From Siphonodentalium dalli (taxonomy: Eukaryota; Mollusca; Scaphopoda; Gadilida; Siphonodentaliidae): a DNA stretch of 64,000 nt. Position 1 is the stretch's first letter. Each line of letters begins with the position of its first letter. The stretch lies in assembly GCA_032622095.1 (NCBI GenBank), contig CP136066.1:4303784-4367783 (forward strand). Direction: 5' to 3'. The notes under the pieces were generated by a model. It was not told where the DNA came from and did no database searches. It saw only the letters and a program-made list of their open reading frames with translations. The translations under genes and the position numbers were made by a program. This document shows, one piece after another, positions 1 through 9,792 of this stretch.

Positions 1-318
1 TTTGAAAGTATACGCGCATCATCGCATGAATTGTGTATTGAGCATGCAGCCGACGTAGAGTCAGACAATTAGCAGGTGACAGTATATTATGTGAGTATTT
101 GCTATTCCAACACAGAACGATATTTACAGCCGACATGTACTTGCAACCACCAGCCTACTGCAGTGTATAAGGTTACCGGGGTAAGTGGGGGAAGCGAGTG
201 GTCTTGCCTAGTTTGATTGTAACTCACGGCACTGAAGAAAACATTTATATTAAACCTATCTGCTTATATATACAGTAGTACATTTGTAATTGTAGTATGT
301 ATGCATATTATAATGTAG
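1..318. other. 3' flank of the transposase-like ORF, no gene seen
   Basis: AT-rich sequence downstream (minus strand) of the 844-codon ORF. I see no ORF, tRNA or clear AATAAA on the minus strand. It is probably the rest of the same transposon, whose other end would lie outside the window. Confidence 0.4.
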
Positions 319-2853
319 TTACATGTACTCTTCAAGGGATTCACACATATGACTGTTTGAGTTATGAACAACATGACGGCCTGCATGAACATATACACTT
401 AGAGGCCATTTAAACTGAAGATTGCAAAATGGCAGCAATTCATATCGTCCAATGGGGACAATCTGATAATGATTAGTGTGAGTGTCAAAGAATGCTGGTT
501 CAGTTAGTTCTATGATGAAGTATTTGCTGTTGTTGAGGACAAATATGTTATCAAGAATACAAAATGTAGGACAGTCGGTAAGTTTATCATAACTTTTCAC
601 TAAACAACAACCTGTCCTGTATTCCAAACCATGAATATGTATATTATCAACAACGTAAGCAGCAAATTGACCCAAATCCTGAGAATTCAAATGATTGAAT
701 CCCGGCACATTTGACGGCAGCAAAGTGCGGAAACATTCGCTCAACTGGGGATATTTTTCAATCAAGTTACACTGTGTACCTTCTGGACACAAATCTCCTC
801 CATATAGAAAATTCACTGGACCTGCCCCATCATACCTGATTTGCCGGTGGGCCATATATAGTTGGTGTTGTCGAGCCATAGAGAGGGGAAGGTTCTTAAA
901 ATTTCGGTATCGCTTAGCCTTGAAAAACCCATGTTTGGCCTCGAAACGCATGCACCAATGGTGTCTGAGTGGCCCATATAGTGACATCTGCCTGGGCAGA
1001 TGTACTAAATAATGCAATTTGGGAGTAAATGATGCTTTGGGATATAAAGTTTTATATTCCTCCAGAAAACTTGCTACCAATATCCGCAACAACTGGGGAG
1101 TATCCTTGGAGCAATATGAACTTGTGCATATCATCACCAACTGGATGAGCTTCAAAAGATTAATCCAATAACAGTACCCCTTGGGTATCTTAGATGAGAT
1201 AATTAGTGGAATAATATTGCACAGAACTAAAATAGCTGAAGAGCTTTGCTTCACGCTGATTCCCCCTTCTGAATTCTTGGCAAAAGTTGGTTCTGGTTTG
1301 CTATTCTTGTGAAGGTAAGAATATCTGAAACCAGATATCTGTGTGTTGAGCCATTTGATTGAAAACCATTTTTCCACAACTATAACTCTGTAGAAAAAAA
1401 GGGACATCACCAAAGGAACGATTCCCTCTAAAAATATATGCATTGGGTCTTGGACCATTCCAGTTGTGATGCTGAAGTCCTTGATCTTTAGGAGACAGCT
1501 GGACTGATTTATTCCCCACATTTTGCTCCAATATTTCCTAACGGCATCGGAATATTGTTCAAGTCTACCACATTGGGCCCTGTGAAGATCTTCATCTCTG
1601 TGTGTTACTTGATGATCTACTGAAATCAGTGACAGTTTTTTGGCAGATATATCACAATTTCTACAATTCTTACGGGCAAATCCGACACCTTCCTTAAAAC
1701 CACCCAGCCAATTAGAAGCTAGCGTGTCAGCTGGAACAAATACCAATGTACCTTTCAAAAATACATCTTCACCATAAAGCTTAAACGTCAGTCCCTCAGT
1801 TGACAATTTGTTAACAACAGATATGAAGTCACTGAGAAATGTATTTAATGAACCCTTTGTTCTTACGCTTTGTGTCTTAGCAATACCAATAAGTTGAATA
1901 ACTTGCAACTTTGATCTATGCTCAGGTGGAATATTGCCGAGTGTATAATAAAATATTGATATTTTATGTTTCTTTGTGTGAGACCCAAGTGGATTTGTAA
2001 TCTCCAGATCATCGGTATTCAGAATCAACTGCAGTGCAGTCTTATTTTCTATGAAAAGGGGATGTGTCTGAAAAAACTCACCAACACAAAAATCCTGCAT
2101 ATAATCCTCATTGGAAGAAAAATGGGGATGTTGTACATAATTCCATACCTCAGGTAGCTCTAATAAATTGTGCAGAGACTGCTCTAAAGGAATGTAGTAA
2201 CCAAAGTTCGGAACTTCAACAATTTGCCCATTTTTGGTGATGTTTCGGCGGTTTAATTCAATGGACTCTGGTGCTATATACGGAATTGAGTCACTTTTCA
2301 TATAACACTTTAATCGCTTTTTGGATGTATCTAATTGATCTAGAAAATTTTCAACTGGTATATCATCTAACAATCCATCAATATCAGCAATACCGCGTTC
2401 TGACAACCTTTTCTTCACTGTATCTTTAAAGGCAGACAAATTGCGCTGCAATAACGTACCAGCGCTACTCACTATTTTGTTTATGCTGGTCTGCGATACA
2501 TTGTGTTGACCCTCTAGTGACAATGTAAAAACTAATTCTTGGGTCTGAGCATTGAAGGGATTTGTTGCTGCATTTGCAAAGTCAGTTCCCGTACTAATAC
2601 TACTATCTTCATTGTCAACTTCCATGTTTGCATACATATCAGTCGCTTCCATCCTAGTATGCCTATGGTTTCTAGAGAAGTGTGTTCGAAAATTTCCCCA
2701 TTTCTTTGTGGTATAACCACAATTTTCTGCATCACATGCCACAAACAAATTTGGGTCATCTTTGTGCATTCTGATATAATGGTTTTGGAAAATACCAAAG
2801 TCATGTGCAGTGAAATAGCACAGATTGCAAATAAATGGATGATTTGGTTCCAT
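319..2853 (-). CDS. Zinc-finger transposase-like protein (Tnp2/CACTA-type, putative)
   Basis: An 844-residue single-exon ORF whose first ATG precedes the first finger. Two C2H2 fingers are visible: C9/C12/H25/H30 and C40/C45/H58/H63, suited to DNA binding. An acidic, Ser-rich linker follows (about 70-100). The body has patches typical of transposon-derived animal proteins of the CACTA/EnSpm Tnp2 kind: a DD motif in a hydrophobic strand context (D281-D282, followed by NPLG at 287-290), CxxC at 397-400, the segment DPMHIFLEG at 469-477, and a strongly conserved-looking stretch FTPKLHYLVH...WCMRFEAKHGFFK at about 609-645. D282, D469 and E638 could be a DDE triad, which is inference. No stop or frameshift breaks it, so it is either recent or still functional. 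It reads away from the CACTG-type terminus at 3970, as expected if both belong to one element. A domesticated relative is the alternative. I am fairly sure of transposon origin, less sure of the superfamily. Confidence 0.65.
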   Translation of the reverse strand: MEPNHPFICNLCYFTAHDFGIFQNHYIRMHKDDPNLFVACDAENCGYTTKKWGNFRTHFSRNHRHTRMEATDMYANMEVDNEDSSISTGTDFANAATNPFNAQTQELVFTLSLEGQHNVSQTSINKIVSSAGTLLQRNLSAFKDTVKKRLSERGIADIDGLLDDIPVENFLDQLDTSKKRLKCYMKSDSIPYIAPESIELNRRNITKNGQIVEVPNFGYYIPLEQSLHNLLELPEVWNYVQHPHFSSNEDYMQDFCVGEFFQTHPLFIENKTALQLILNTDDLEITNPLGSHTKKHKISIFYYTLGNIPPEHRSKLQVIQLIGIAKTQSVRTKGSLNTFLSDFISVVNKLSTEGLTFKLYGEDVFLKGTLVFVPADTLASNWLGGFKEGVGFARKNCRNCDISAKKLSLISVDHQVTHRDEDLHRAQCGRLEQYSDAVRKYWSKMWGINQSSCLLKIKDFSITTGMVQDPMHIFLEGIVPLVMSLFFYRVIVVEKWFSIKWLNTQISGFRYSYLHKNSKPEPTFAKNSEGGISVKQSSSAILVLCNIIPLIISSKIPKGYCYWINLLKLIQLVMICTSSYCSKDTPQLLRILVASFLEEYKTLYPKASFTPKLHYLVHLPRQMSLYGPLRHHWCMRFEAKHGFFKAKRYRNFKNLPLSMARQHQLYMAHRQIRYDGAGPVNFLYGGDLCPEGTQCNLIEKYPQLSECFRTLLPSNVPGFNHLNSQDLGQFAAYVVDNIHIHGLEYRTGCCLVKSYDKLTDCPTFCILDNIFVLNNSKYFIIELTEPAFFDTHTNHYQIVPIGRYELLPFCNLQFKWPLSVYVHAGRHVVHNSNSHMCESLEEYM

Positions 2854-3145
2854 CTTGGAAAAATAAACATTGCCCGCTGAGAAAGTGACAGTCAGACAGT
2901 GTCAGTGGTGGGAAATTTGTATTTATTTTATACCAGTTTATTTATTTTAAAACATAAGATAAGATTAAGATTTTTGGCATCCCAGTATAATAGTATTCAC
3001 TGTATTTATATATTGCCATTATTGAATTTATTCAATTTATTGGGCGGGCCTGAGCTGCTGAGGTCAGTGAAGCTGAAAGTCAAAGTGAAATTGGCACAAT
3101 GACAATTTGGAATTCAATTGGCTGCACAAGTTGGCACAACGTCAA

Positions 3146-3166
3146 CATGACTCAGTCTGAGTCATG
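3146..3166. promoter_or_regulatory. Inverted repeat with two AP-1-like sites
   Basis: A perfect 10-bp inverted repeat around a central T: CATGACTCAG, T, CTGAGTCATG. It contains TGACTCA and TGAGTCA, the bZIP (AP-1/TRE) consensus. It lies 293 bp upstream of the minus-strand transposase-like ORF and about 85 bp upstream of a possible plus-strand exon, between the two. Repeated TCACAATC motifs follow at about 3185-3250. A regulatory role is inference. Confidence 0.3.
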
Positions 3167-3249
3167 ACAATTTAATTGACAATCAGATTCAGTGACAATC
3201 ACAATCATCGTAACACAGAAAAGTCACAATCGTGACAGTCACAATCACA

Positions 3250-3325
3250 ATGGCCGGGAATGGCAATGCCACTGCGGCTGCCAGTTCTCAGTTGCAACTT
3301 CTTGAACTTGCATTTGATTTTGAAC
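3250..3325 (+). CDS. Possible first coding exon of a divergent gene (weak)
   Basis: An ATG at 3250 opens a short Ala/Asn-rich frame (begins MAGNGNATAAASSQ) that runs into a good splice-donor match, GTACGT, at 3326-3331. Read through, the frame stops about 11 codons later. It points away from the minus-strand transposase-like ORF, so the two could share a promoter; CACTA elements often encode a second protein. No downstream exon was identified before the array, so this is only a possibility. Confidence 0.2.
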
Positions 3326-3587
3326 GTACGTGTTGCATTAGATTCAAACTACTAAACTAGTCTACCGTAGGTTAAAAAATACATTATCTAATTGGGTGAC
3401 AGCCTTGCAAAGTTGTATATATACCTGTTATTTGAATAATTAAAGAAATATTTGAACGCTGTGATCAAAACAATGATGGCGGCGATTTCTGAAAAGTTTC
3501 CCACCAAAAGTTTTGTGGAATTGATGCCGACTGCGCATGCGGCACGTGCCGATTCAATTTACGGAATTGGATGCGAATCATCACACC

Positions 3588-3970
3588 TGTGTTAAGTACC
3601 ATGAACACGTTATTGAACGTTAGTGTTCAATCCTATCGCAAAAATCTCGAAAAGTACAAATAAAACCAAAATTATATTATAATTAACATTTTATTCTGCT
3701 CATGCAAACATTTCATGTCTAAGTTACTCATTAAAAATACCAATTTCGTTATACGGAGTATAGCGATCGCACCACGGTTCGATATCTTTTAACGCCAGTA
3801 TGACGTTCAGATAGGCACAGCATGCCATATTATTAACACCAACGTGATGTGGCCACTGTATGATAAATGGAGCTTAACATCAACGTGATGTATTATAACG
3901 CATAGCATGTCAAATATGAACACATTGCCGACTTAACACGTTCGGATTCTTAACACATGGATTTACAGTG
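3588..3970 (-). mobile_element. CACTG-type terminus with subterminal repeats (putative CACTA/EnSpm end)
   Basis: Read on the minus strand from 3970, the segment begins CACTGTAAATCC. It contains several copies of a GTGTTAAG-like motif: minus strand at about 3950, 3931, 3874 and 3836, some preceded by CATCACGTT, and a plus-strand copy at about 3588. A CACTA/CACTG end with clustered subterminal repeats is the hallmark of CACTA/EnSpm transposons. It fits the Tnp2-like ORF at 319-2853. The terminus abuts a truncated tRNA-Tyr. The other end and target duplication are outside the window. Confidence 0.5.
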
Positions 3971-3991
3971 TACCAACTGAGCTATCGAGGG
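3971..3991 (-). pseudogene. tRNA-Tyr 5' fragment at array border
   Basis: Only the first 21 nt of tRNA-Tyr (acceptor 5' strand, A box, D-loop) remain. The gene is cut where the CACTG-type terminus begins. It marks the left border of array 1. Confidence 0.85.
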
Positions 3992-4228
3992 TCGGCTGAA
4001 ATGGTGCGCGCGCAAATTTCGCCTGCTTTTAATAGTCAAACGGGATGAAATTTCTAAATATCGATTCTCTTTGTTGAATCATTTATGAATGCCGGAGAAT
4101 TTAATTCTCACAACGGAACCTGTTTCTCGCAACACGATGTACGAAATATCTAGTATTGAATGGAAATAACTAATTTGAACATCGCATTGGGCCGCCTTGA
4201 CTTTACTATGAGGGAACTGGCTTTCGCT

Positions 4229-4301
4229 GGCCTCGTGGCCTAATGGATAAGGCGTCTGACTTCGAATCAGAAGATTGCGAGTTCGAGTCTCGTCGGGGTC
4301 G
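4229..4301 (+). tRNA. tRNA-Arg(TCG), array 1 copy 1 (reference copy)
   Basis: A 73-nt cloverleaf. The acceptor GGCCTCG pairs with CGGGGTC with one G-U pair at each of 2-71 and 5-68. The D stem is GCCT/AGGC, the anticodon stem TCTGA/TCAGA, and the loop CTTCGAA gives anticodon TCG, which reads CGA. The T arm GCGAG-TTCGAGT-CTCGT and discriminator G complete it. A box TGGCCTAATGG and B box AGTTCGAGTCT are present. A T5 Pol III terminator follows at 4307-4311. It closely resembles animal nuclear tRNA-Arg(TCG). It converges on the tRNA-Tyr 276 bp downstream. Confidence 0.96.
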
Positions 4302-4577
4302 ATTAATTTTTATAACATTTTTATGTTTCCAAATGGTCAAGTTTGGTGTCACCATCGGCTACGGGTTTTACATGCGCATATTGAGTGTTAATCGGCGCCA
4401 TTTTCGAAGTTAGCGCATGTTGGGTATCAAATGACAGTCAAGACCATATTGGGTTAATGGAAATGTGTCCAGGTTCAAAATCAAGCGCACACTTCGTTAT
4501 ATAAGCTGAGGACGGACACATTGTGGTCTATTGGAAATATAAAAACAAACAAAAATATGTATAAAAATTTTCTCCAC

Positions 4578-4670
4578 TCCCTCGAACCGGATTCGAACCA
4601 GTGACCTAAGGATAGCTGACAACGTCGTAGCATCTACAGTCCTCCGCTCTACCAACTGAGCTATCGAGGG
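4578..4670 (-). tRNA. tRNA-Tyr(GTA) with 20-nt intron, array 1 copy 1 (reference copy)
   Basis: A 93-nt gene: 73-nt mature tRNA plus a 20-nt intron between positions 37 and 38. Acceptor CCCTCGA/TCGAGGG, D stem GCTC/GAGC, anticodon stem GAGGA/TCCTT, loop CTGTAG-A, T arm ACTGG-TTCGAAT-CCGGT, discriminator A. The intron has CTAC four bases in, complementary to the anticodon-loop GTAG, the pairing expected of a splicable tRNA-Tyr intron. A box TAGCTCAGTTGG and B box GGTTCGAATCC fit the consensus. T5 terminator on the minus strand at 4563-4567. A TATTAAAAG motif lies about 35-45 bp upstream of the 5' end. Confidence 0.96.
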
Positions 4671-4907
4671 TCGGCTGAAATGGTGCGCGCGCAAATTTCG
4701 CCTGCTTTTAATAGTCAAACGGGATGAAATTTCTAAATATCGATTCTCTTTGTTGAATCATTTATGAATGCCGGAGAATTTAATTCTCACAACGGAACCT
4801 GTTTCTCGCAACACGATGTACGAAATATCTAGTATTGAATGGAAATAACTAATTTGAACATCGCATTGGGCCGCCTTGACTTTACTATGAGGTAACTGGA
4901 TTTCGCT

Positions 4908-4980
4908 GGCCTCGTGGCCTAATGGATAAGGCGTCTGACTTCGAATCAGAAGATTGCGAGTTCGAGTCTCGTCGGGGTCG
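4908..4980 (+). tRNA. tRNA-Arg(TCG), array 1 copy 2
   Basis: Consensus gene; two substitutions lie just upstream (about 4893-4900). Confidence 0.94.
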
Positions 4981-5256
4981 ATTAATTTTTATAACATTTT
5001 TATGTTTCCAAATGGTCAAGTTTGGTGTCACCATCGGCTACGGGTTTTACATGCGCATATTGAGTGTTAATCGGCGCCATTTTCGAAGTTAGCGCATGTT
5101 GGGTATCAAATGACAGTCAAGACCATATTGGGTTAATGGAAATGTGTCCAGGTTCAAAATCAAGCGCACACTTCGTTATATAAGCTGAGGACGGACACAT
5201 TGTGGTCTATTGGAAATATAAAAACAAACAAAAATATGTATAAAAATTTTCTCCAC

Positions 5257-5349
5257 TCCCTCGAACCGGATTCGAACCAGTGACCTAATGATAGCTGACA
5301 ACGTCGTAGCATCTACAGTCCTCCGCTCTACCAACTGAGCTATCGAGGG
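5257..5349 (-). tRNA. tRNA-Tyr(GTA), array 1 copy 2, anticodon-stem variant
   Basis: One change in the 3' strand of the anticodon stem (C41 to A) leaves a G29-A41 mismatch. Otherwise consensus. Confidence 0.85.
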
Positions 5350-5586
5350 TCGGCTGAAAGGGTGCGCGCGCAAATTTCGCCTGCTTTTAATAGTCAAACG
5401 GGATGAAATTTCTAAATATCGATTCTCTTTGTTGAATCATTTATGAATGCCGGAGAATTTAATTCTCACAACGGAACCTGTTTCTCGCAACACGATGTAC
5501 GAAATATCTAGTATTGAATGGAAATAACTAATTTGAACATCGCATTGGGCCGCCTTGACTTTACTATGAGGGAACTGGCTTTCGCT

Positions 5587-5659
5587 GGCCTCGTGGCCTA
5601 ATGGATAAGGCGTCTGACTTCGAATCAGAAGATTGCGAGTTCGAGTCTCGTCGGGGTCG
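5587..5659 (+). tRNA. tRNA-Arg(TCG), array 1 copy 3
   Basis: Matches the array consensus. Confidence 0.94.
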
Positions 5660-5935
5660 ATTAATTTTTATAACATTTTTATGTTTCCAAATGGTCAAGT
5701 TTGGTGTCACCATCGGCTACGGGTTTTACATGCGCATATTGAGTGTTAATCGGCGCCATTTTCGAAGTTAGCGCATGTTGGGTATCAAATGACAGTCAAG
5801 ACCATATTGGGTTAATGGAAATGTGTCCAGGTTCAAAATCAAGCGCACACTTCGTTATATAAGCTGAGGACGGACACATTGTGGTCTATTGGAAATATAA
5901 AAACAAACAAAAATATGTATAAAAATTTTCTCCAC

Positions 5936-6028
5936 TCCCTCGAACCGGATTCGAACCAGTGACCTAAGGATAGCTGACAACGTCGTAGCATCTACAGTCC
6001 TCCGCTCTACCAACTGAGCTATCGAGGG
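5936..6028 (-). tRNA. tRNA-Tyr(GTA), array 1 copy 3
   Basis: Matches the array consensus, intron included. Confidence 0.94.
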
Positions 6029-6265
6029 TCGGCTGAAATGGTGCGCGCGCAAATTTCGCCTGCTTTTAATAGTCAAACGGGATGAAATTTCTAAATATCG
6101 ATTCTCTTTGTTGAATCATTTATGAATGCCGGAGAATTTAATTCTCACAACGGAACCTGTTTCTCGCAACACGATGTACGAAATATCTAGTATTGAATGG
6201 AAATAACTAATTTGAACATCGCATTGGGCCGCCTTGACTTTACTATGAGGGAACTGGCTTTCGCT

Positions 6266-6338
6266 GGCCTCGTGGCCTAATGGATAAGGCGTCTGACTTC
6301 GAATCAGAAGATTGCGAGTTCGAGTCTCGTCGGGGTCG
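6266..6338 (+). tRNA. tRNA-Arg(TCG), array 1 copy 4
   Basis: Matches the consensus; its partner Tyr gene is the truncated hybrid at 6615. Confidence 0.94.
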
Positions 6339-6614
6339 ATTAATTTTTATAACATTTTTATGTTTCCAAATGGTCAAGTTTGGTGTCACCATCGGCTACG
6401 GGTTTTACATGCGCATATTGAGTGTTAATCGGCGCCATTTTCGAAGTTAGCGCATGTTGGGTATCAAATGACAGTCAAGACCATATTGGGTTAATGGAAA
6501 TGTGTCCAGGTTCAAAATCAAGCGCACACTTCGTTATATAAGCTGAGGACGGACACATTGTGGTCTATTGGAAATATAAAAACAAACAAAAATATGTATA
6601 AAAATTTTCTCCAC

Positions 6615-6673
6615 TCCCTCGAACCGGATTCGAACCAGTGACCTAAGGATAGCTGACAATGTCGTAGCATCTA
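6615..6673 (-). pseudogene. tRNA-Tyr 3' half, fused to a tRNA-Arg half
   Basis: Contains the Tyr T arm, 3' acceptor strand and most of the intron (one C-to-T change), then stops in the intron and joins tRNA-Arg sequence at 6674. A 310-bp deletion removed the Tyr 5' half, the spacer and the Arg 5' half. Confidence 0.9.
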
Positions 6674-6707
6674 TCAGATATTGCGAGTTCGAGTCTCGTC
6701 GGGGTCG
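6674..6707 (+). pseudogene. tRNA-Arg 3' half of the Tyr/Arg fusion
   Basis: Retains the anticodon-stem 3' strand, T arm and 3' acceptor strand of tRNA-Arg, with one base lost in the variable loop. No A box, so not a functional tRNA gene. Confidence 0.9.
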
Positions 6708-6983
6708 ATTAATTTTTATAACATTTTTATGTTTCCAAATGGTCAAGTTTGGTGTCACCATCGGCTACGGGTTTTACATGCGCATATTGAGTGTTAATCG
6801 GCGCCATTTTCGAAGTTAGCGCATGTTGGGTATCAAATGACAGTCAAGACCATATTGGGTTAATGGAAATGTGTCCAGGTTCAAAATCAAGCGCACACTT
6901 CGTTATATAAGCTGAGGACGGACACATTGTGGTCTATTGGAAATATAAAAACAAACAAAAATATGTATAAAAATTTTCTCCAC

Positions 6984-7076
6984 TCCCTCGAACCGGATTC
7001 GAACCAGTGACCTAAGGATAGCTGACAACGTCGTAGCATCTACAGTCCTCCGCTCTACCAACTGAGCTATCGAGGG
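6984..7076 (-). tRNA. tRNA-Tyr(GTA), array 1 copy 4
   Basis: Consensus gene; its Arg partner is the fused half at 6674. Confidence 0.94.
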
Positions 7077-7313
7077 TCGGCTGAAATGGTGCGCGCGCAA
7101 ATTTCGCCTGCTTTTAATAGTCAAACGGGATGAAATTTCTAAATATCGATTCTCTTTGTTGAATCATTTATGAATGCCGGAGAATTTAATTCTCACAACG
7201 GAACCTGTTTCTCGCAACACGATGTACGAAATATCTAGTATTGAATGGAAATAACTAATTTGAACATCGCATTGGGCCGCCTTGACTTTACTATGAGGGA
7301 ACTGGCTTTCGCT

Positions 7314-7386
7314 GGCCTCGTGGCCTAATGGATAAGGCGTCTGACTTCGAATCAGAAAATTGCGAGTTCGAGTCTCGTCGGGGTCG
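7314..7386 (+). tRNA. tRNA-Arg(TCG), array 1 copy 5
   Basis: One variable-loop change (base 45 of the gene, G to A); structure should be kept. Confidence 0.92.
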
Positions 7387-7662
7387 ATTAATTTTTATAA
7401 CATTTTTATATTTCCAAATGGTCAAGTTTGGTGTCACCATCGGGTACGGGTTTTACATGCGCATATTGAGTGTTAATCGGCGCCATTTTCGAAGTTAGCG
7501 CATGTTGGGTATCAAATGACAGTCAAGACCATATTGGGTTAATGGAAATGTGTCCAGGTTCAAAATCAAGCGCACACTTCGTTATATAAGCTGAGGACGG
7601 ACACATTGTGGTCTATTGGAAATATAAAAACAAACAAAAATATGTATAAAAATTTTCTCCAC

Positions 7663-7755
7663 TCCCTCGAACCGGATTCGAACCAGTGACCTAAGGATAG
7701 CTGACAACGTCGTAGCATCTACAGTCCTCCGCTCTACCAACTGAGCTATCGAGGG
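7663..7755 (-). tRNA. tRNA-Tyr(GTA), array 1 copy 5
   Basis: Matches the consensus. Confidence 0.94.
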
Positions 7756-7992
7756 TCGGCTGAAATGGTGCGCGCGCAAATTTCGCCTGCTTTTAATAGT
7801 CAAACGGGATGAAATTTCTAAATATCGATTCTCTTTGTTGAATCATTTATGAATGCCGGAGAATTTAATTCTCACAACGGAACCTGTTTCTCGCAACACG
7901 ATGTACGAAATATCTAGTATTGAATGGAAATAACTAATTTGAACATCGCATTGGGCCGCCTTGACTTTACTATGAGGGAACTGGCTTTCGCT

Positions 7993-8065
7993 GGCCTCGT
8001 GGCCTAATGGATAAGGCGTCTGACTTCGAATCAGAAGATTGCGAGTTCGAGTCTCGTCGGGGTCG
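7993..8065 (+). tRNA. tRNA-Arg(TCG), array 1 copy 6
   Basis: Matches the consensus. Confidence 0.94.
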
Positions 8066-8341
8066 ATTAATTTTTATAACATTTTTATGTTTCCAAATGG
8101 TCAAGTTTGGTGTCACCATCGGCTACGGGTTTTACATGCGCATATTGAGTGTTAATCGGCGCCATTTTCGAAGTTAGCGCATGTTGGGTATCAAATGACA
8201 GTCAAGACCATATTGGGTTAATGGAAATGTGTCCAGGTTCAAAATCAAGCGCACACTTCGTTATATAAGCTGAGGACGGACACATTGTGGTCTATTGGAA
8301 ATATAAAAACAAACAAAAATATGTATAAAAATTTTCTCCAT

Positions 8342-8434
8342 TCCCTCGAACCGGATTCGAACCAGTGACCTAAGGATAGCTGACAACGTCGTAGCATCTA
8401 CAGTCCTCCGCTCTACCAACTGAGCTATCGAGGG
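8342..8434 (-). tRNA. tRNA-Tyr(GTA), array 1 copy 6
   Basis: Consensus gene; the base just after its 3' end is changed. Confidence 0.93.
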
Positions 8435-8671
8435 TCGGCTGAAATGGTGCGCGCGCAAATTTCCCCTGCTTTTAATAGTCAAACGGGATGAAATTTCTAA
8501 ATATCGATTCTCTTTGTTGAATCATTTATGAATGCCGGAGAATTTAATTCTCACAACGGAACCTGTTTCTCGCAACACGATGTACGAAATATCTAGTATT
8601 GAATGGAAATAACTAATTTGAACATCGCATTGGGCCGCCTTGACTTTACTATGAGGGAACTGGCTTTCGCT

Positions 8672-8744
8672 GGCCTCGTGGCCTAATGGATAAGGCGTCT
8701 GACTTCGAATCAGAAGATTGCGAGTTCGAGTCTCGTCGGGGTCG
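8672..8744 (+). tRNA. tRNA-Arg(TCG), array 1 copy 7
   Basis: Consensus gene, but the proximal T5 terminator is interrupted by a G (TTTG). The next T run, about 10 bp on, would have to act. Confidence 0.92.
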
Positions 8745-9020
8745 ATTAATTTGTATAACATTTTTATGTTTCCAAATGGTCAAGTTTGGTGTCACCATCG
8801 GCTACGGGTTTTACATGCGCATATTGAGTGTTAATCGGCGCTATTTTCGAAGTTAGCGCATGTTGGGTATCAAATGACAGTCAAGACCATATTGGGTTAA
8901 TGGAAATGTGTCCAGGTTTAAAATCAAGCGCACACTTCGTTATATAAGCTGACGACGGACACATTGTGGTCTATTGGAAATATAAAAACAAACAAAAATA
9001 TGTATAAAAATTTTCTCCAC

Positions 9021-9113
9021 TCCCTCGAACCGGATTCGAACCAGTGACCTAAGGATAGCTGACAACGTCGTAGCATCTACAGTCCTCCGCTCTACCAACT
9101 GAGCTATCGAGGG
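9021..9113 (-). tRNA. tRNA-Tyr(GTA), array 1 copy 7
   Basis: Matches the consensus. Confidence 0.94.
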
Positions 9114-9350
9114 TCGGCTGAAATGGTGCGCGCGCAAATTTCCCCTGCTTTTAATAGTCAAACGGGATGAAATTTCTAAATATCGATTCTCTTTGTTGAA
9201 TCATTTATGAATGCCGGAGAATTTAATTCTCACAACGGAACCTGTTTCTCGCAACACGATGTACGAAATATCTAGTATTGAATGGAAATAACTAATTTGA
9301 ACATCGCATTGGGCCGCCTTGACTTTACTATGAGGGAACTGGCTTTCGCT

Positions 9351-9423
9351 GGCCTCGTGGCCTAATGGATAAGGCGTCTGACTTCGAATCAGAAGATTGC
9401 GAGTTCGAGTCTCGTCGGGGTCG
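9351..9423 (+). tRNA. tRNA-Arg(TCG), array 1 copy 8
   Basis: Consensus gene with the same interrupted terminator as the copy at 8672, so the two units are recent duplicates. Confidence 0.92.
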
Positions 9424-9699
9424 ATTAATTTGTATAACATTTTTATGTTTCCAAATGGTCAAGTTTGGTGTCACCATCGGCTACGGGTTTTACATGCGCA
9501 TATTGAGTGTTAATCGGCGCCATTTTCGAAGTTAGCGCATGTTGGGTATCAAATGACAGTCAAGACCATATTGGGTTAATGGAAATGTGTCCAGGTTCAA
9601 AATCAAGCGCACACTTCGTTATATAAGCTGAGGACGGACACATTGTGGTCTATTGGAAATATAAAAACAAACAAAAATATGTATACAAATTTTCTCCAC

Positions 9700-9792
9700 T
9701 CCCTCGAACCGGATTCGAACCAGTGACCTAAGGATAGCTGACAACGTCGTAGCATCTACAGTCCTCCGCTCTACCAACTGAGCTATCGAGGG
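9700..9792 (-). tRNA. tRNA-Tyr(GTA), array 1 copy 8
   Basis: Consensus gene; its terminator is shortened to T3 by one substitution. Confidence 0.92.

Noticed and set aside
695-2880. Frames on both strands overlapping the 844-codon ORF
   Set aside because: Shadows; only the long minus frame has fingers and transposase-like motifs.
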